From Limonium bicolor (taxonomy: Eukaryota; Streptophyta; Magnoliopsida; Caryophyllales; Plumbaginaceae): 64,000 nucleotides of DNA. The first letter of the stretch is position 1, and every line of letters starts with the position of its first letter. Below, piece after piece: positions 56,726 to 64,000 of the stretch. The position numbers and the translations under genes were made by a program. Under the pieces are notes generated by a model. It ran no database searches. It saw nothing but the letters and a program-made list of their open reading frames with translations, and had not been told where the DNA came from. The stretch is taken from the NCBI GenBank assembly GCA_023374045.1, contig CM041780.1, positions 94,087,005 through 94,151,004 of the forward strand, written 5' to 3'.

Positions 56726-59700
56726 TGTAACACCCCTACTCTAATCGGCCTAATCGTCTTACGATATACGTATAAATACGAAAACATATTCCCACTGTGA
56801 CAACAAGAGATAGATCTAACCTTCCCAAACCAATATATAAAATACATCCACAGTGAGCATTCTAACGTATCCAATCCTATACACGTTTCTAAGTTGTATC
56901 AAATGCAACAGTGCATATTAAAACAACTGTAACTAAACTACCCAGGCGTCCTCTTTGTCGACACCGGAAGCTGCATACCTGCAAAATGGTTGTTTGTGGT
57001 ATGGAATCAGCCCCTGCTGAGTATGTTACTACATGACTGTCATGCCCCCTGGGACCCTCAGTCAATTGGTTGAGAGCATGCAATTCATTTTCATGCAAGT
57101 AGTTTAATATAAATAAACTGTAAAGCAACAATATATATTGCAGTAAACTCAATTAGCAAACAAGTCCCCGGCTTCACCATTCCATCGTAATAAAACACTG
57201 AAAGCGTTACAGCGCTTATATGAGTACAGAGACTCCATTCCAACAAACACTTGATAGTTCATAATTGAGTTCGGCGACTCATCAACCAGTCCACACAACA
57301 CCAATATGAGCATAAAGGCTAGTTCAAACAAATCCACCAACATAACACACATAATCACAAGCATAACCACTGAGCAACAAGGCGAAACAACGAGAATTAT
57401 AAACAAGTATAATTTCCCTCTTTGGCATCAAGCCCAAATAGTGTTCATCCTAATGTACGAGCTAATATAGTCGTTCATAATTGTTCAGTCATGCCTAATG
57501 ACGACGTCTCGTTAAAACGACATGTCTCTAAGTTACCTCTCCTATGGCGGGTCACCCACGGCAGTAGCCACTCCAGCGGTAGAGTCTCCGACCGACGAAC
57601 CATCTGTAGCCCGTTGGAAATTTATCCAGATACTTACGGTTACCACACGGTATCCTAGTATCGTTAATAGATCACAGTTCACAGCAAGAGCCACAATCCT
57701 CTTGATAAACTTATCTAAACCATCGCATCATTTTATTATTTTTTTTACACAGCAGACTAAGGTCGTTAGTCCAATCCTGAGTATGTCGACTCGGGATCCA
57801 GTGTTAGATACGGGAGCGGCGTTAAAGAGGCCAATACTCCGTATATGAGTCTCGGATAATATATATATCTTATTATCCTAATGCTACAACGTTTTACTTA
57901 CGTTTCTTATATTACACATATAAGATAGCATCACCGCCGCTAGTTTGTTTTACAATATGTTCATATATACGAACAGTACTGTTATCGTGCAACAGTAATA
58001 TAATAAAGCGGAATTAATACACAACTCAAGCATATTAATTCAAACAAGCAGACATTCAATCTTAACACAGATTTTCACACAATGTCTGAACTGAGAAAAT
58101 CCTCAGAGACAATCAAGCCACACAAATAACATACCGTGCATCGGGATTATAAGACCGTGGAGTATGAAACAGCTAAATTCTCTGGTGATCCTCGAGACGC
58201 CTCTCACAATCTATAAATATGCATCACACTATGCATCAGCATCTTGTACTAACAATACACTACGGCACCCCGTACTGTTACTAATCCATCCCGGTTTATT
58301 CCCCATTGTTAACTATTAACGTTTGTCGGGTTTTCGGTTTAACGCGGGATTTGGAAAAACGTCATATTTCATGCGTGATTACGTCGAGTATATTAATATA
58401 CTTAACTTTAAACGTTTATTATCGCATGTAATTTAATACACATTTGTATATTATATAGTTTATCACTATATTGCATGTATAATCTTAATCATACTATACA
58501 TTTCACCTTAGTATTTATTTTGCTAAGGTTTGTTTTTTCCAAGTTTAATGGAGTATAATTCTTATGTAAAAATACCTTGGATTATATAAATCCTTATTAT
58601 TCATGTATACTCATAATGTTAGAATTCCATATCGAGTGTTTGTAATTCTTTTCTCTTTATCTTATATCATTTTAATTATCACAATATATAGTTATTAAAC
58701 CATATTATATTTTTCCACTCCATAACGTATATTTATTTATATACATGTACTATGGGACAATTTATTATATGGTAAGTCTTTATAATATATTCATTCTCTT
58801 TAATGAATATCTCTTATATTATAAATGTTACAACTCTCATAACATTAAAAACCATATTATAAAATTTTATTTAAAAATGCCCATATTTCTGAACAGCACC
58901 TATTTTCTTAAATATTTACAAAATCCACCACATAATTTATATAGTGTATATATTTAGTTATATAACATATATTATGACATTTATGTCATTAAAACATTAT
59001 AACCTATAGTTATAAATTGTTACAAATTACCAAATAACCCATTAAACTCTCGTTTTTTTTATATCCCACTAAACTTCCATAAATTACGAATCCACCCCAA
59101 TTTATAATACATAGTTTCCTAATGTCATTAAAACTATATATTATTATACTATATAAAAACCTTATATATAATCCAAAAATTACCAAACAATACCAAAAGG
59201 TTATAAATATCATTTCTAACCTTATACTTTCTATAAATCTCGGTTTTTACACATATGTTACCCATTTGTAACAATGTCATGAAATATCATATATTATACT
59301 TATATAATTCATATAAACTCCAAATTTAACCAAATAAACTTCTAAAAATTCCTAATAACCTACGGTCTATTCTAAATTCCATTTAGTACCCCAAGTTTTC
59401 GGAAATCACAATATAACCCCATCTCTTATAAATCTTTTACAATTTAATAACTATCTTAATATAAGGTAGTATTTTAATTTCTTAAATTCTCCAAACTTGG
59501 TCAAAGTCTCCTATATAGTCAACTTTGACTTCTAATACCAAATGGGGACCAAACTTTCGGTAATTACTAGTTATACCCCATAGTTTTCCATTTTTTACAA
59601 TTTTGACCCAAAACTTTATAAAATGTTATAATTTTTATTAAATTCATTTAAAAACCCTAAATCCCTCTAAATTAAGCCCACGGCTTTATATTTTACTAGT

Positions 59701-61455
59701 AATTACCATTTGACCCCAAACTTAACTATATAAGCATAAATTAAACTAAATAAGCTTTAAACTTAAATTAAAATGGCCTAATGACATGGCATTTTTACAA
59801 CTTTGCTTAATAACCTAAAATTACACATAAATAGCTCAATTTATACAATAAACTCACGACCTTGCTGTAGTTTATTTATTTTTCCACATAATGTCATAAT
59901 TTGACCATTAGGCTAATTAAATCACCTAAATGACTAGCTTAATTTATCTTAGTCATTTTTCCATATTTAGGTTAAAATAACCCATATATCTAACTCCACT
60001 CTCGGCACATAATATATATATGCTAAGAAATCATAAAAATCATAAGTTTAAGGTGTTTATACCTTGGTTTATCCTTGTAACAACTCGGAAGCTTGGAGGA
60101 AAAATCATCACATCATTAGAAATGTTTAATACACTAAAAATAAGATATGGTTATACTACAAGATGAGCTTAACCATAAAGAACAATTAATGTAAGATTTA
60201 AGGCAAAAATCACCTTAAAAATGCAAGAAAGTTTCCAAGGATGTCGGCCTGAATTAAACACACCACATGGTGTTAAATTCACCATATAAACATAAGAAAT
60301 AGCTAGACAACAACAAGCTGCTATGGTAATAGGTTTTACCTTGGCAAAATGCCTTAAAGAATGGTATTTCCTTTAGATTTCGGCCACCCTTGCTCCAATT
60401 GGTTAACCAACTAAATGAACATGTAAATATGAAGATTATGAGTGAATAAAATCATAAAAATCAAGAGAAGAAAAACCGGATGGAGAAAAGAGATGCTTAA
60501 GATATGTTTTTACCTATAATACAAATTTTGGAAACCTTAGTCCCTATACTTGCTTCAGCCGAGATTGATGTTTGTTCAAGCCTTAAAACACTGAGAATGA
60601 GCCATGGAAAGTGATGGATCATGAGCTCCAAGTGTAGGTAATGAAGAAATGAAGAAAAAGAGCTAAAATATGCCTTAAACCATTACCTTAGGTGCTTAAG
60701 AGATTGATTTGTCTTCCATACACAAGAACACAGATTGAGAGAGTTTGGAAGAGCTGATGGCTCGGCTGGAATGGGATAAGAGGCAAGAGAAGGCAAGGTA
60801 ATGTCTTTAAAATGAATAAAATGTATAATAAGGAATAGTAAATGGTGATTCACCAATTTAGGAAGATATTTAGCATTAATGCTGTGTGAGCTGTCTTCCT
60901 TCCTCCTTGCCTGCCGAAAGCCTAAGGGTTAGAAGGGTCAATTATTTGACCATTGACCAAACTTGGTCAATTTGCTTAAAATGCACTATTTGGGTTACTA
61001 TTCACAAATGAATGCCATATTTTCGATTTTTTTTGAAATTTTGGATTTAGACCTCCCAATGTAGTACATTATAGTACGTTATTATATCAAGGTCTAATCC
61101 AATGCTTAACACCACTCAAAACCCACTCAGAAAGTCAATTTTCTCAAAAACGTGCTTTAAGGAATTTTAAAGCACATTTTGTGTTAGAACAAGTTTTAGA
61201 TTTTGGTTTCCTTTGAGAATGGTTTTATAATGTTCATTACTTCATTATAATACTTAGGAATCCACTTTGGATCCTATTTGAGGTCATACAATCTCTATGA
61301 TGCCTTAAAGCACATTTTTTGCTTTATTGATCTTAAGGCATGTTTTGCCTTGTTGAGATCTTTAGATTGTTCCTCAATGGTATTTAGATGTTTATTAACC
61401 ATCTTAGATCATTTATAGATCATTTAATTATGTTTTTAAGGTTAGGGGTATTTCA
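56726..61455 (-). repeat. 3' LTR of element F (4730 bp)
   Basis: On the minus strand it starts TGAAATACCCC (61455) and ends GGGGTGTTACA (56726). It has the GTGCTTTAAG-type palindrome at 61152-61175 and a GC-rich hairpin region near 57,010-57,060. Very AT-rich in 58,000-60,400. Small ORFs show no known motif. Confidence 0.88.
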
Positions 61456-61492
61456 ATCTACCCCCCTAAAAAGGCTTCGTCCCGAAGTCCTT
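61456..61492 (-). promoter_or_regulatory. 3' hairpin plus polypurine tract of F
   Basis: In element sense an imperfect GGACTTCG-GGA-CGAAGCC hairpin, then TTTTTAGGGGGGTAGAT and the LTR. It has the same design as A, with one bulge. Confidence 0.8.
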
Positions 61493-62943
61493 ATCCATAA
61501 TCAGTTCACCTAAGGAATCCAGTACCACTAGGTAATCACAGACAAATCATCACTAGGGAGTACATCCCACTACGTTCAGACCTAGTCTATATGTATCACA
61601 TTTGATACAGCAATAATCTCATTCCATATAGTCAATAATCACGACACATTTATTCCTAAACAGCACTAAACAAGGTGCAAAACTCAATAATACACAGCAC
61701 TAGACAAGGTGCAAAACTCAATCGTACACAACACTAGACAAGGTGCAAAACTCATTAAAGTACTCAAAGGTGTTTGCAAGGGATACTCCATGTATCCCTA
61801 TCTACATGCTAGTATCTCGCGAGGATACCCACACATCACTCCACATGTATGTGTGCACATATATTTAACGATGACAAATCAGGGGGAAGCAGTCTCAAAG
61901 ACCAGGACTTGACGATCCCCAACCCCATGCTAGCCAAAGTCTACTACCCGTGGACACACCGGTTTAACAACGAAGGGCACTGCGGTCCACGGCTCCTCGG
62001 ATAGTATCACCTAATTTCCTTAATCACCCGCAGACACACGGTCTAATGACAAAGGGCTCTGCGGTCCACAGTTCTTTGGGTGATGTCACTCGCAGACACA
62101 CCGGTCTAATGACGAAGGACTCCACGGTCCACGCTCTTCGAGTGACGCCCTAAATTCCAATTTCTATTCATATCTGTGTCCACTTGTAGGAAGTTTCGAG
62201 AGTCATTCAACCCCGACGTGGTCAGCGTCAGTGTTGAACTATCTCTCACCTCAATTTGTGTTCGGTTTCCCTTGATCGGACCAGGATCAAGTTCGACTTC
62301 CCATGTCAATTTCAATCAATTAATTGTTTTATTCATTTCTAATCTTATTCCTCTTGATATTTGCCACCTTGTGTTCATAGATACACAAGTCAACTAGTGT
62401 AATTTACCTAGTCATTGGCATATAAGATCTTGTATCCTAACCATATACCAAGTTCCCTCGACTTATAATTATTCATACAACTCCTAGAGGTTTTACCTCC
62501 ACTAAGTTACACATCGGTCTCATGCCGATTCATTCATCGCATTTCTATAATCGGTTTCATACCGAGTCACAAATCATATAGTATGGAGCTTTCTACTCCT
62601 TCTATTTGAAGTCTCCCATCGGAACTACCAGATAGACCTACTTGAACTCTCAACCGGAGCTAACAAGCTAGGTGTTTATGTGTTTAATGTTCGCAACGTT
62701 TGCATAAATAATCGGAAATAGGATAAGAACACTCTAACTGTTCTCCCTTTCCTATTCGCCACAACTAATGCGAAACTAAATATATATATATATATATATG
62801 TTCATACACATAATACATCACACTATTACCTCAAGTAATATAACACAATCATAATACTTGTACTCTACGTACAATAATAGTTTGCAGCATGTGTACCATG
62901 CGCTACGTACTCCTACGTACGGTATATTTTAGGCGTGCGAAAT
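61493..62943 (-). mobile_element. F interior between PPT modules
   Basis: Non-coding. Contains short direct repeats (CACTAGACAAGGTGCAAAACTCA, about three copies, 61,660-61,755) and an array of three units with GGTCTAATGACRAAGG and GCGGTCCACR arms (about 61,950-62,150). The segment 62,190-62,290 is similar to A at 17,690-17,790. Confidence 0.7.
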
Positions 62944-62982
62944 CGCTCTACCCCCCTTAAAAATGATTACGCCCACGTAATC
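62944..62982 (-). promoter_or_regulatory. Upstream hairpin plus second PPT-like tract of F
   Basis: In element sense GATTACG-TGGG-CGTAATC, then ATTTTTAAGGGGGGTAGAG. The hairpin is identical to the one in A. Confidence 0.85.
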
Positions 62983-64000
62983 TACGAATATATCATCTTG
63001 AAGTATAAGTTCAAGACGTTCCATTCCAGTGGAATTATTCGTGCACTAATGTGCTACATATTTCATACCCCTTTTCTCTAGGGTCAGGCTTTAGCCCCTC
63101 TGGCTATACTGTCTAACTCGGTTAAGTGTATGTATATTCATAGAAGTTTTGATCGGGAGATGTAAACACATCATTTGTGTTCCCCAAACCTGCTAGGTAC
63201 GTCAAACCTAAGCAATATGGGCCACTCGCTCCGCAAGCAGTATGCCCCACTACTTTATGGTTAGTTTACCCCTTTTAGGTAGTAGTTTCATGCCGGTTTC
63301 AACTCCACGTGATGGTGTTTTCTACACGGTCTTCCATAATTATGGGAATGGAGTAATTTATTTCGCTGCGTGGTATCGTTTGTCACACACGCTTATTATT
63401 TCAACTAGCTATTCTATTCAGTCTTCCTGAATTCTATACATGCTCATGGTATATTCCCAAGAGTTCATGCCCCCCTACCGAGCTAACCTTCGGTGTAAGG
63501 GTTGTCGAGCTGTGCTCTAGCACCTAGTGCTTGCAGTAGTTGTCTCTAAAATGTCAAAACGAGTCTGATATGCGCAACTAACTGGCGCCTCATGACTCCA
63601 ATTTATTTCCCTCTGGGATGAGTTCGTTCTTCCTTAGGTACCTTGTAGGTCCCTTTTTTTGTGTGAACTCGTAGTATCCTCGTGTGTAGGTATTTTAGTA
63701 CCCACACATATGGTTCATCCCTCTTCTTGATTAGGGGAATCCATTGGTTTATCTGATCTTCCACGTTCTACTTCTCACCCACATAATTCTGTTAACAGTT
63801 ATCACAATGGCCGCTTGTTGCGCACCATGTACTAGTCGATTAGACGGTTATCTACTATTGCGGTTTGCACGGAGTATCTAATCTCCAGCTTAGAGTATCT
63901 CTTGTAATGCTCGCTTTTGCCCTTCGTCTGTTGTAAACATACAATACGACTGTGGGTTTTAGCTAGGCATTCGTTTTCGGTTCAACCCTAATTGGTACTA
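62983..64000 (-). mobile_element. F interior, continuing past the window
   Basis: About 1 kb without pol similarity, although in B and C the integrase would lie here. Fragments match the A interior (for example near 63,810). F therefore looks like another non-coding relative of A. Confidence 0.65.

Overview
The window reads as plant nuclear heterochromatin: a nest of long-terminal-repeat (LTR) retrotransposons with no recognisable host gene, tRNA or rRNA. The evidence is tRNA-iMet-type primer sites (TGGTATCAGAGC), Ty3/gypsy pol with a C-terminal chromodomain (chromovirus, probably Tekay/Del-like), spliceosomal introns, and LTRs of 2.4-5.2 kb that all begin TGAAATACCC and end GGGGTGTTACA. I cannot name the species. 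Letters A-F and A', E' are my own labels.

Layout. 1-3017: part of an E-family LTR (E', minus). 3018-4640: 3' end of an A-like element (A', plus), cut by E. 4641-14497: element E (plus; 5.16 kb LTR, 1.9 kb non-coding interior, truncated second LTR). 14498-22772 plus 36838-36901: element A (minus; non-coding interior of about 4.9 kb), whose right LTR is split by B. 22773-36837: element B (minus; gag, AlkB, pol). 36902-37373 and 56249-56725: two pieces of otherwise unassigned DNA. 37374-56243: element C (plus; gag, AlkB, pol, TSD TGGAT), whose 3' LTR holds a 4.29 kb solo LTR (D, 51575-55864, TSD CATTC). 56726-64000: element F (minus), 3' LTR and part of a non-coding interior.

Main discovery. 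Elements B and C are separate insertions in opposite orientation. Both carry, between gag and protease, an exon for an AlkB-type 2-oxoglutarate/Fe(II) dioxygenase resembling the plant ALKBH1 group, with all iron and 2-oxoglutarate ligands still encoded (HQD, a second His, RLNLTFR). Gag is split by three short GT-AG introns at matching places in both copies. In C the third donor can join in frame either to the AlkB exon (which ends in a stop) or to the protease-pol exon. This suggests a Gag-AlkB protein and a Gag-Pol protein made by alternative 3' splice-site choice. Both copies are broken, mostly by single-base deletions, some of which may be assembly errors.

A second theme is RNA structure. 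Five element families share a duplicated module, a short hairpin with compensated stem changes followed by TTTTAAGGGGG(G). One copy lies just after the pol stop (or the equivalent place) and one is the polypurine tract at the 3' LTR. LTRs of B, C and D also carry arrays of about 73-bp units built on long palindromes. The non-coding elements share primer site, PPT module and LTR ends with the coding ones, so they could have been mobilised in trans.
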